Shown one piece after another: positions 27,045-38,845 of a stretch of DNA of 64,000 bases; position 1 is the stretch's first letter; each line of letters opens with the position of its first letter. The notes below the pieces were generated by a model. It made no database searches and was not told where the DNA came from. It was given only the letters and a program-made list of their open reading frames with translations. Source of the stretch: Pseudomonadota bacterium (GTDB lineage Bacteria; Pseudomonadota; Gammaproteobacteria; Burkholderiales; Sulfuricellaceae); NCBI GenBank assembly GCA_021801705.1, contig JAJYXP010000044.1:116697-180696 (forward strand). Reading direction: 5' to 3'. A program made the translations under genes and the position numbers.

Positions 27045-27854
27045 ATGACTGGATTGCCCGTGTTCAGGCCTGTAATGTCGCCTTCCTTGATTGCATTGCT
27101 CGTCCAAATAACGGCCACAGCGGTAACCCTTGTTTTTTTCCTCCCGGCATTCAGCCTGCTCGGGATCGACATCTCTCTCATATTTGCTGCTTTCATTCAG
27201 GGTGGAGTTGCCTCGGCCGCATGCTTCCGCTTCGGGCTTGCGTCATGGTGGGTGCCGATTAACCTGCTGTTTGTGCCTATGGTCGTATGGGCACTGACTT
27301 TCGGCATTGCACCGGTCTGGTTTCTTGCTGCTTTTTTCCTGCTTTTCCTTGTGTTCTGGAGCGTTTATCGCAGCCAGGTGCCGCTTTACCTGTCCAGCCA
27401 AAAAGCATGGGGTGCGACGGTCGATCTGCTGCCTGCCGGTTCGGGGTTTGCCATGCTTGACCTGGGTGCAGGGTTGGGCGGGATGCTAAACCATCTCAGC
27501 ATCAAGCGCCCGGACGGACGGTTTTATGGCATGGAAATCGCGCCCTTGCCCTTCGCATTGGCGTGGCTGAGAAAAATTGCGGGCAGAGGTGCTTATCAGA
27601 TCAGATGGGGGAACTTCTGGGCGCACAATCTTGCAGGCTATGACGTTGTTTATGCTTATCTGTCGCCAGTCCCCATGGCGAAGCTCTGGGTCAAGGCCTG
27701 TATGGAAATGCTTCCAGGCAGCCGCTTCATCAGCAATAGCTTTCCTGTTCCGGAAGTCAAGCCGGAAGAAATCGTCGAATTGGATGATTTTCATCGTTCC
27801 AGACTCTATGTTTACCGCATACCCGCCAGACAGGGAATCGGAGCCGCGCCATGA
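27045..27854 (+). CDS. Membrane-anchored class I SAM-dependent methyltransferase
   Basis: A 269-residue protein with about four transmembrane helices in its first 115 residues and a soluble Rossmann-like domain after. The SAM-binding motif is AMLDLGAGLGGMLNHLS, and an acidic residue follows in RFYGMEIAPLP. The domain is short and ends ELDDFHRSRLYVYRIP. Neither target nor family name is clear. The ATG at 27045 is used; ATG 27075 is an alternative that keeps all helices. Its stop overlaps the HDOD gene start (ATGA), so it is coupled to a signalling protein and follows motAB by 21 bases, which suggests a shared transcript. Confidence 0.65.
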   Translation: MTGLPVFRPVMSPSLIALLVQITATAVTLVFFLPAFSLLGIDISLIFAAFIQGGVASAACFRFGLASWWVPINLLFVPMVVWALTFGIAPVWFLAAFFLLFLVFWSVYRSQVPLYLSSQKAWGATVDLLPAGSGFAMLDLGAGLGGMLNHLSIKRPDGRFYGMEIAPLPFALAWLRKIAGRGAYQIRWGNFWAHNLAGYDVVYAYLSPVPMAKLWVKACMEMLPGSRFISNSFPVPEVKPEEIVELDDFHRSRLYVYRIPARQGIGAAP

Positions 27855-29296
27855 AAACAATGGACGAATGGGTGGATGAACTGAAAGCGCGAGACCTGCC
27901 GGTATTGCGTCGCACCATTATGGAACTCGGCAGGCTCGCCGTCAGGATGGAACAGGTCAAAGCAGCCGAAATCGTGAATGTGGTGCTGCAAGATCCCTTG
28001 ATGACACTGAAAGTCCTGCGCCTGGTCAATGGCATGTCACGCAGCCGACTCAGCAACGAAATCACCACCGTGGAACACGCCCTGATGATGTTGGGCATCG
28101 GCCCATTCTTCCATCATCACTCGAATCTCAGCGCCGTCGAGGAAAATCTCCAATCGTTCGAAGACGCATTGCCGGAACTGATGCGTGTCGTCAGCCGCGC
28201 CCATCATGCGGCCTGGCAGGCGCGCGATTGGGCGATTTTCCGTGCGGACATGAAATCCGAAGAAGTGTATATAGGCGCGCTATTGTATGACATGGGTGAA
28301 ATCCTGTTATGGGCTCTTGCGCCGGAGCAGGCGCTACAGATCCGGAAGCGGGCGCTGCACAAAAAAATCAGTACGGAAGAGGCGCAGCAGGATGTTCTGG
28401 GATTCGGGGTGCGCGATTTGCAGTTCGCGCTTACGACCGCGTGGCGTTTGCCGGAATTGGTGCAAACCTTCATGCACAGCGAAAATGCCTGCCAGCCGCG
28501 CATGCTGGGGGTAATAATGGCTGCCTCGGTGGCGCGCCACGCCGAGAAAGGTTGGCTCGGCACACAACTGCTGGCGGATTACGAGGTGATAGCCAAGATG
28601 CTGCACACTTCGTTCGATGAGGCAGTGGCCATGGTGCATCACAATAGTGTGGCGGCGGCACGTCAATGGGAACGATATGGTGTGCCGCCAGCCGCCGCAT
28701 GGTTGCCGATGCTGCCTGGCGAATGGCCGGAAGATCCTGTCGATCAAGAGTCAGGCCAGGCAGAAGAAGCGATTTGCCTGATGCCGCGTGCCGATGTGCT
28801 GCAGAAAATCATGGAGGAAATCTCGGCACATCTTGATGGCTCATTGAACCTGCATGACATGATGTCTTTGGTGCTTAAGGGAATGCACGAGGGCATAGGA
28901 TTGAACCGTGTCGTATTTGCCTTGATGACAGCGGATCGCACCGCCATAAAATCCAAATACATTATCGGCGCTGACCCGGAATCCCCGTTGCGCCAGTTCC
29001 AGATCGATCTAACTCAGCCGCAACTTTTCAAACGTTTAATGGAGAAGGTGCAAAGTGTCTGGTTCAGCGCAAGCAACCAGAAAGCGCTTGAGCCGATGAT
29101 CCCGCCTGGGGTCTGGCGGTTGATCGGGCACGGCGAGTTTTTCGCCATGTCGGTATTCGTCCACGACAAGCCCGTGGGACTGTTTTATGCAGACCGAAAC
29201 CGCGGCGAATGTGTGCTCGACGAGCACAGTTACCAGGAATTCAAGAAGCTTTGTTTGCGCGCGTCTCAAGGGCTGGCTCACCTGGCCAAGAAATAG
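27851..29296 (+). CDS. HDOD-domain signalling protein with C-terminal GAF-like domain
   Basis: A 481-residue protein. Residues about 15-250 match an HDOD domain (AAEIVNVVLQDPLMTLKVLRLVNGMSRSR..., TTVEHALMMLGIGPFF, YIGALLYDMGEILLWALAP), related to HD phosphodiesterases but lacking a complete HD metal site. The C-terminal 165 residues (LQKIMEEISAHLDGSLNLHDMMSLVLKGMHEGIGLNRVVFALMT... FFAMSVFVHDKPVGLFYADR) look like a GAF sensor domain. Such proteins regulate motility, chemotaxis or c-di-GMP signalling in some bacteria. Position behind motAB and overlap with the methyltransferase gene suggest a motility-related role, but this is inference. Confidence 0.75.
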   Translation: MKTMDEWVDELKARDLPVLRRTIMELGRLAVRMEQVKAAEIVNVVLQDPLMTLKVLRLVNGMSRSRLSNEITTVEHALMMLGIGPFFHHHSNLSAVEENLQSFEDALPELMRVVSRAHHAAWQARDWAIFRADMKSEEVYIGALLYDMGEILLWALAPEQALQIRKRALHKKISTEEAQQDVLGFGVRDLQFALTTAWRLPELVQTFMHSENACQPRMLGVIMAASVARHAEKGWLGTQLLADYEVIAKMLHTSFDEAVAMVHHNSVAAARQWERYGVPPAAAWLPMLPGEWPEDPVDQESGQAEEAICLMPRADVLQKIMEEISAHLDGSLNLHDMMSLVLKGMHEGIGLNRVVFALMTADRTAIKSKYIIGADPESPLRQFQIDLTQPQLFKRLMEKVQSVWFSASNQKALEPMIPPGVWRLIGHGEFFAMSVFVHDKPVGLFYADRNRGECVLDEHSYQEFKKLCLRASQGLAHLAKK

Positions 29297-29303
29297 CTTC
29301 AGT

Positions 29304-30089
29304 ATGAAAATGATTACCTCAAAAGAAAACCCTTTATTCAAAGCGGCCAAAAAACTTGCAGGCTCGGCAAGGGAGCGCAAGAAAGCTGGCAAGACACTGC
29401 TCGACGGTATTCACCTGGTCTCGGCTCATTACAAAGCGGCTTGCCTGCCTGAAGCGATCATTATTTCGGCATCGGCACAGAATAATCCGGAAATCAGGGA
29501 TTTTCTGCGTGAAGCGCAGTCTTCAAATTTATTCGTCCTGGCCGACGAGTTGTTTCGGGAAATTTCAACCGTGGAAACGCCGACCGGGATTGCCGCGTTG
29601 ATCCGGATTCCGGCGCCATCCGTGGGAGAAGCCGATTGCTGCGTGCTTCTGGAGGGCATCCAGGACCCCGGTAATCTGGGTTCGATCCTGCGCTCCGCAG
29701 CGGCTGCAGGGATCAAGCTGATTTATTTATCGGCGGGGTGTGCCGATGCCTGGTCACCCAAGGTGCTGAGGGCAGGCATGGGCGCGCACTTTCATCTTTC
29801 CATCTTCGAAAATAGCAACTTGCTGGAAGCTGCGCGAAATTTTCCGGGGCAAGTCATCGCAACAATTTTAAATGCCGATCAAGCGCTGTTCGACCTTGAT
29901 CTGGGCGGCCCGGCTGCATTCATCATCGGTAATGAGGGTGCGGGGATATCCGCGGACTTGCTGGAAGTAGCCGACAGCAGGGTAAGTATCCCCATGCCGG
30001 GTGCTGCCGAGTCCTTGAATGCCGCAGCGGCAGCGGCTATCTGTTTTTTCGAGCGGGTCCGGCAAACTTGCCCGGGCAAGCGCAGCTAG
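29304..30089 (+). CDS. TrmH/SpoU-family RNA 2'-O-methyltransferase
   Basis: A 261-residue SPOUT methyltransferase. The three knot motifs are visible: LLEGIQDPGNLGSILRSAAAAG (motif 1), AAFIIGNEGAGIS (motif 2) and VSIPMPGAAESLNAAAAAAI (motif 3). The N-terminal KENPLFKAAKKLAGSARERKKAGKTLLDG is the RNA-binding substrate domain seen in RlmB-like proteins. Target rRNA or tRNA cannot be fixed by eye. The ATG at 29304 lies eight bases after the HDOD stop. Its 3' end overlaps the minus-strand feoB end by four bases. Confidence 0.88.
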   Translation: MKMITSKENPLFKAAKKLAGSARERKKAGKTLLDGIHLVSAHYKAACLPEAIIISASAQNNPEIRDFLREAQSSNLFVLADELFREISTVETPTGIAALIRIPAPSVGEADCCVLLEGIQDPGNLGSILRSAAAAGIKLIYLSAGCADAWSPKVLRAGMGAHFHLSIFENSNLLEAARNFPGQVIATILNADQALFDLDLGGPAAFIIGNEGAGISADLLEVADSRVSIPMPGAAESLNAAAAAAICFFERVRQTCPGKRS

Positions 30090-31873
30090 TAGCCCAGGGC
30101 GCGCGCAGCCTGATAAAACGCGAAGCTGAGCAGCCACGCCAACCCAAGGGGGAAAGCCACGGAAAACAGGGTGAAGGCAAGGCTCTTCGATTCGCTGCGG
30201 ATGGTGGCGATAGTGGACAGGCAAGGGGTGTAAATCAGGGTAAACAGCATGAAGCTGTAGGCCTGCACCCAATCGAGCTGCTGCGCCATTATGCCGGTCA
30301 GCGCCGTTCCTTCCAGACCATAGATCACCGCAAGTGAACCAACCACGATTTCCTTGGCGACAAAACCGAAAATCAGGGCTATGGCGAGCTGCTGGTTGAT
30401 GCCGATGGGCGAGAGCAGCGGCTCCATGAAATGACCGATCATTCCTGCCCAGGTGGCGTCGCTTCCCGGTGCCGCACCTTGTGGGAAATGGGTCAACAGC
30501 CAAACCAACACTACGCCGGCGATGATGAACTTGCTGGCGCGGCTGAGAAAATGGCGCACTTCATGCCAGCCGCGCAGGATCATCTGGCGCAGGGTAGGAA
30601 AACGGTAAGGCGGCAACTCAAGGATAAACGGTTCGTTGTTCCGGAAACGGTTTTTGAACAGCAGCGCAGTGGTAAAGGCGGCGGCGAAGCTGAACAGATA
30701 CAGGCTGAACAGCACCAGCGGTGCCGCCTTGGGCGAGAAAATCGCCGCGGTGATGAAAACGAACACCTGCAGTCTCGCCGAACAAAGCGAAAAAGGGATC
30801 ACCAGCATGGTCAACAGGCGCAGGGCGCGTGAGCGCATCACCCGGGTGCCCATCAGTGCCGGCACGTTGCAGCCGAAGCCCAGCAGCAGCATCACGAAAC
30901 TGCGGCCATCCAGCCCTAGCCTGGCCATCAGCGCATCCATCAGGAAGGCGGCGCGGGACAGGTAGCCGCTGTCTTCCACCAGTGCCATAAACAGGAAGAA
31001 CAGGATGATGATGGGTACGAAAGTCGCGACGGTGCCCACCCCGTTATAAATGCCCTCGATCAGCAGGCCGTGCAGCGCTGCCGGCAGGCCTGCCAGCATG
31101 GGTTCCAGGGCGCCTTGCTTGAATGCCTCAAGCACCCAGCCGACGCCATCCTGCAAGGGCTTGCCGAGAAGAAAAATTGCCTGGAACAACAGATACATGA
31201 TCAGGAAGAACAGCGGCAACCCCAACCAGGGGTGGAGCAGGAGGCGGTCAAGCCGTGTTGTCAGGTTGTCCGACAGTTGCACCGGCATCTGGACGGTACG
31301 CTTAAGGACGGCCTCCATGTCGGTTTCTATCTGGTCGTCTGCCGCCAGCAATACCTGCAGTTTTTCTGGCGGGACCGGTGTACTGTGCTGGATGCCTTGT
31401 GCAATGACTTGGTGTGCATCCTGGTAGCCGTTGCCATATTTTGCGCTGAGAAGGACGACAGGCATGCCCAGCGCATTTGACATCTTGCCGGCTTCTACGG
31501 TGATGCCGAATTTTTTGGCCTCGTCGGCCATGTTCAACAGTAGTACGGCAGGTAAGCATAATTGCTTTATTTGCAGGGCCAGGCTGAGTTGTCGATCGAT
31601 CTGGGTTGCATTGAGGATGATGACGACCAGGTCGACCGGATTGTTCTCCAGGAAGTGGCGCACCACTTGTTCGTCGTCGGAGAAGCCGTGCAGGTCGTAA
31701 ATCCCGGGCAGATCAACCAGTTCGACCATCTCGCCTGCGAGCAGCAGCTTGGCGCCCAGCAGGTCGACAGTAATACCAGGCCAGTTGCCCACCCTGGCGG
31801 AAGCGCCGGTGGCGCGGTTGAAGAATGTGGACTTGCCGGTGTTCGGCATACCCACAAGAGCGATGCGTTTCAT
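30086..31873 (-). CDS. feoB: Ferrous iron transport protein FeoB (short form)
   Basis: A 595-residue inner-membrane Fe(II) transporter with an N-terminal G domain: G1 GMPNTGKST (residues 8-16), G3 DLPGIYDL, G4 NMAD. The membrane part carries the Gate segments, including FGCNVPALMGTRVMRSRALRLL with CSARLQVFVF, and the second GFVAKEIVVGSLAVIYG region. E. coli FeoB has 773 residues, so this is a shortened version with a reduced guanine-dissociation-inhibitor region and C-terminus, as in several betaproteobacteria. The start codon shares a base with the feoA stop. Regulation by Fur is likely from the site upstream of feoA. Confidence 0.93.
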   Translation of the reverse strand: MKRIALVGMPNTGKSTFFNRATGASARVGNWPGITVDLLGAKLLLAGEMVELVDLPGIYDLHGFSDDEQVVRHFLENNPVDLVVIILNATQIDRQLSLALQIKQLCLPAVLLLNMADEAKKFGITVEAGKMSNALGMPVVLLSAKYGNGYQDAHQVIAQGIQHSTPVPPEKLQVLLAADDQIETDMEAVLKRTVQMPVQLSDNLTTRLDRLLLHPWLGLPLFFLIMYLLFQAIFLLGKPLQDGVGWVLEAFKQGALEPMLAGLPAALHGLLIEGIYNGVGTVATFVPIIILFFLFMALVEDSGYLSRAAFLMDALMARLGLDGRSFVMLLLGFGCNVPALMGTRVMRSRALRLLTMLVIPFSLCSARLQVFVFITAAIFSPKAAPLVLFSLYLFSFAAAFTTALLFKNRFRNNEPFILELPPYRFPTLRQMILRGWHEVRHFLSRASKFIIAGVVLVWLLTHFPQGAAPGSDATWAGMIGHFMEPLLSPIGINQQLAIALIFGFVAKEIVVGSLAVIYGLEGTALTGIMAQQLDWVQAYSFMLFTLIYTPCLSTIATIRSESKSLAFTLFSVAFPLGLAWLLSFAFYQAARALGY

Positions 31874-32115
31874 CAGGCGAGCGCTTTAACCTCAATTTTT
31901 TGCGCCTCTTTCCTGCGCAACATGATGTCGGTTGCGCCGATACGGACATGTAACGGGCCGGAAAAACGGCCATGGCGGATGACTTCGACGCGTTTTCCGA
32001 CGCGGAAACCCAGCGCTGCGAGGCGGTAGGAGAGGGCGCGATCGGTGTGCAATGCGGCGATAGTGCCGGTTTCACCAGGTTGGAGGGTTTCCAGGTTGAT
32101 GGTATCGGTATCCAT
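31873..32115 (-). CDS. feoA: Ferrous iron transport protein FeoA
   Basis: An 80-residue SH3-like protein that supports FeoB. Sequence LQPGETGTIAALHTDRALSYRLAALGFRVGKRVEVIRHGRFSGPLHVRIGATDIMLRRKEA fits the FeoA fold throughout. ATG at 32115 is used; a TTG 15 bases upstream is possible but no ribosome site decides. The stop overlaps the feoB start by one base. No feoC is present. Confidence 0.92.
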   Translation of the reverse strand: MDTDTINLETLQPGETGTIAALHTDRALSYRLAALGFRVGKRVEVIRHGRFSGPLHVRIGATDIMLRRKEAQKIEVKALA

Positions 32116-32134
32116 GCATTCTTGGATCAAAATT

Positions 32135-32153
32135 AATGAGAATTGTTCTTATT
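32135..32153 (-). promoter_or_regulatory. Fur-box-like operator upstream of feoAB
   Basis: On the minus strand the 19-mer AATAAGAACAATTCTCATT matches the Fur consensus GATAATGATAATCATTATC at 11 of 19 positions and is palindromic around its centre. It lies about 20 bases upstream of the feoA start, where iron-bound Fur would block transcription. The match and the position are both visible; binding is inferred. Confidence 0.6.
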
Positions 32154-32385
32154 ATTGCACAGCCTTCGGCGTTTGCAAATTATTTTATGAAACTTGTTTA
32201 ACTTGAGTTTCCTACAAAACGCACGAATCGTTGCTGGATCGAACCGCTTATCCGATGGATTCTGAATCACGCGTACAGAGAATATTCGGCGCAATATTTT
32301 AGTAAGTACTTAGCCCATCTACTATTAGCGTGGTTTCGGTGAGAGAAATCGAGCACGCTGGGGAAGGTAAACAGCCTGTTTCTGG

Positions 32386-32928
32386 CTAAGGCAGTGCATC
32401 CAGTATTTTCTTCAGGCGATCCGCAACCTCTTCGCGTTCTTTTGTGGTGGCTGGCAGGTCGGGCAGTGTACTGATATCACGCCGAATTCCTTCGATACGG
32501 ACGCGTTCGGCGTTGCGCCATGCCAGGCCTTGAACCAATACGGCGTGGTTACAGGGAACATGGACTTTTTCGGAGAAATCCAGATGCAGGGCGGCGTCTA
32601 TCAATGCCGTCAAGCTACGCACAATACGGTTCACCCCATAGGCCCAGATGCGATCGGCCACTACCAGTGCCGCCACGTTAGCCAGCAAAACCACCCCCAG
32701 CACCTTCATGCCTTCCCTGAGCAGATAGCCAAACACACTCAGATTGTCGGCGAGGTGAATGCGATACAGGTCTTGGTCGATCGCCTCACCCAAGGCCTTA
32801 TACAGCATCCACATGGCAATCACGGTGAGTGCTATTTCCATTGCCACCAGAGCGACCAGCAACCATTTCTGGATGCTGAGATCGAGATAATGGATGCGTC
32901 TTTGGTTATTTCCCGGGTGTGCGTTCAT
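32386..32928 (-). CDS. HAMP-like two-helix membrane protein (third gene of cytochrome operon)
   Basis: A 180-residue protein of unknown function. Two transmembrane helices (about 22-45 and 74-92) frame a short extracytoplasmic loop, and a HAMP-like segment follows (NRIVRSLTALIDAALHLDFSEKV, about 100-122). The C-terminal rest is helical and charged (ERVRIEGIRRDISTLPDL... EREEVADRLKKIL). No output domain is present. ATG 32928 overlaps the cytochrome stop (ATGA); ATG 32940 is the alternative. With the similar protein at 33697 it brackets a multihaem cytochrome, suggesting one complex or a redox sensor. Confidence 0.7.
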   Translation of the reverse strand: MNAHPGNNQRRIHYLDLSIQKWLLVALVAMEIALTVIAMWMLYKALGEAIDQDLYRIHLADNLSVFGYLLREGMKVLGVVLLANVAALVVADRIWAYGVNRIVRSLTALIDAALHLDFSEKVHVPCNHAVLVQGLAWRNAERVRIEGIRRDISTLPDLPATTKEREEVADRLKKILDALP

Positions 32929-33716
32929 AGATCGTGGCATTCAAAACAGAGGGCGGAGCCGGTGTTGTTCATCACCAGCTTGCCGTGTTCCCCAGCATAA
33001 CCCTGATGACATGACACGCAGCTAAGCTTGCCGTCCGGCAACAGAATTTTTTTCGAAATCATGTGCATTGGGCGATATCCTCCATAGATGGTGCTTTTCT
33101 TATAATTTACACCGATGGGATGATTGACTGAACTGCCGGCATGCCGCACCACACCGCTTTGATCCACGGCGGTGGCAAACTTTGGATTTCCCCTCTGGTC
33201 ATGGCAACTCATGCACTTGGCGGAGTAGACATCCAGGAACGCTGCGACGAAGCTCCCGCCGCCCAGATGGCCGACCTGCGTGGATACGCCTCTATCGCGC
33301 ATTTTTGCAAAAAATTGGTCGTTATGGCAGGAGAGGCAGAGTGCTTTTCCTCGCTGCGTTCCACGCATGAGCCCGTTGCCGGAATTGTGGATCTCATGGC
33401 AGGTGCTGCAAGTAAGATCGCCCTTCCAGTCCAGTGGATAAGCGGCGGGAGGCTTGTTCTTGGGTGCAAAACCGCTGGGGTGGCTGACCTGGATGGCTTT
33501 GGGGTGGCATTGTCCGCACAGGATTTCCTGGCTGGCCGTGAGTATGGAGGCATTCTCTGCATTGACGCGGTCGCCTGCCAAGTGGCAACCGGCGCAACTG
33601 CTATTGCCCAAGTGCTGGCGGTTGCCGGGAGCCAGTGTTGCATAAAGCACTCCCGCGCCTGCCGCCATGACAAGCAAAGCGAGCGTCGCCGCCAATTTAA
33701 ATGTGAATTTTTTCAT
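32925..33716 (-). CDS. Seven-haem c-type cytochrome, membrane-anchored or exported
   Basis: A 263-residue protein with seven CxxCH haem-binding motifs starting at Cys residues 41, 67, 103, 127, 168, 233 and 257. An N-terminal hydrophobic helix (KLAATLALLVMAAGAGVLYA, residues 8-25) is an uncleaved anchor or signal peptide, since no clear AxA cleavage site precedes the first haem. Several extra His residues (for example in HPIGVNY, HMISKK, GHLGGG) could act as distal ligands. Multihaem proteins of this doubled-CXXCH type carry electrons in the periplasm. The start at 33716 is preferred to 33764 because the protein then begins MKKFTFKLAA. It overlaps the upstream HAMP-protein gene by 20 bases and the downstream one by four. 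Confidence 0.88.
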   Translation of the reverse strand: MKKFTFKLAATLALLVMAAGAGVLYATLAPGNRQHLGNSSCAGCHLAGDRVNAENASILTASQEILCGQCHPKAIQVSHPSGFAPKNKPPAAYPLDWKGDLTCSTCHEIHNSGNGLMRGTQRGKALCLSCHNDQFFAKMRDRGVSTQVGHLGGGSFVAAFLDVYSAKCMSCHDQRGNPKFATAVDQSGVVRHAGSSVNHPIGVNYKKSTIYGGYRPMHMISKKILLPDGKLSCVSCHQGYAGEHGKLVMNNTGSALCFECHDL

Positions 33717-34227
33717 CCAAGCTTCTAAGGCGCGCCACTGCACCGGCATATTGTGCGGCGTCACCCGCCTCTAGTGCGGAGGAAGCTTCGAGCGTCGCAT
33801 CCTTCATGGCGGCATAGTGATCGCGCAGGCCGCAAATCGCTTGTTTAATGGCCTTCGCCTGTTCATGCATGGTGTCGTCTTTCCTGATGGCGACAAGTTC
33901 CACGGGTGAGGCATTTTCAGTCGCCAGCTTGAGATTCCGGGTAAAACGGTAAAGTGGCCCGGCAACACGGAAGGTGCTGTACAGCGTGATGATCCAGGTC
34001 AGCAGGCCGGAAATCGTTGCCAGCACCAAACCCGCAACCAGCATGGCAGGCCCTAGTTGCTCGCGAGTGAGCGTTTTCGAGAGGATGATGGCACTGTAGG
34101 ACTCCCCCCCATCGTTGCTGATGAATTTGAGCGTGATCAGCAAAACGGCGCAACTCAACACGCCTACCGACAGACCGATTTTAGCGACTAGTTTGTGATG
34201 GTGTGAAATCAAAGGATCGTGATTCAA
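33697..34227 (-). CDS. HAMP-domain two-helix membrane protein (first gene of cytochrome operon)
   Basis: A 176-residue protein with helices at about 12-36 and 58-85, a loop of roughly 22 residues outside, and a HAMP domain (VAGPLYRFTRNLKLATENASPVELVAIRKDDTMHEQAKAIKQAI, about 88-132). The C-terminal end is a helix of about 40 residues and there is no kinase, cyclase or methyl-accepting module. HAMP domains normally pass signals across the membrane to such modules, so the missing output domain is odd. It begins an operon with the seven-haem cytochrome and the second two-helix protein. Unknown function. Confidence 0.75.
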   Translation of the reverse strand: MNHDPLISHHHKLVAKIGLSVGVLSCAVLLITLKFISNDGGESYSAIILSKTLTREQLGPAMLVAGLVLATISGLLTWIITLYSTFRVAGPLYRFTRNLKLATENASPVELVAIRKDDTMHEQAKAIKQAICGLRDHYAAMKDATLEASSALEAGDAAQYAGAVARLRSLDEKIHI

Positions 34228-37128
<2,901 letters not shown>

Positions 37129-37181
37129 GCATAATTAATATCGATAATTCAGTATATTGCGAGCTTAACTTAAGGAAATAA

Positions 37182-38468
<1,287 letters not shown>

Positions 38469-38470
38469 CC

Positions 38471-38797
38471 ATGCGCTGGTTGACCCTGATACTCGTAGCA
38501 TTGATTGCCGCACTCCAATATCCTTTGTGGCTAGGGAAAGGCAGTTGGCTGCGGGTATGGGAGGTCGACCGTGAGGTGACGAAGCAGAAGGAAATCAACC
38601 AGACGCTGAAAGCGCGCAATGCCTCGCTTGATGCCGAGGTGCGCGACCTGAAGCAGGGTTATGGCGCCATCGAGGAACGTGCCCGCAGTGAACTGGGCAT
38701 GGTCAAACGCGACGAAATATTCTTTCAGGTCCTGGAAGAGCCGAAGCAGCAGAAGTCCAAGCAGACTGAATCGCCGAAGAATGCTGATTCGCGATAA
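38471..38797 (+). CDS. ftsB: Cell division protein FtsB
   Basis: A 108-residue bitopic protein: one N-terminal membrane helix ([19 protein letters not shown]) and a periplasmic coiled coil ([26 protein letters not shown]), then [25 protein letters not shown], the FtsB/DivIC signature. FtsB joins FtsL and FtsQ in the divisome. The conserved site downstream of enolase supports the call. Confidence 0.9.
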   Translation: MRWLTLILVALIAALQYPLWLGKGSWLRVWEVDREVTKQKEINQTLKARNASLDAEVRDLKQGYGAIEERARSELGMVKRDEIFFQVLEEPKQQKSKQTESPKNADSR

Positions 38798-38822
38798 GCC
38801 TCGCTAAATCATTCTGGACTGG

Positions 38823-38845
38823 CAACTGCGGTTTCCAGGATTATC
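38823..38845 (-). repeat. Solitary copy of the foldback-element end sequence
   Basis: CAACTGCGGTTTCCAGGATT and the following ATC match the right terminal inverted repeat of the element at 44298-44544 at 18 of 19 core positions. Only one copy is here; no mirrored partner lies nearby. It overlaps the stop codon of the minus-strand RlmK-like gene and sits 25 bases after ftsB, so it may be a remnant of an excised or deleted element or a short repeat of its own. Confidence 0.55.
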
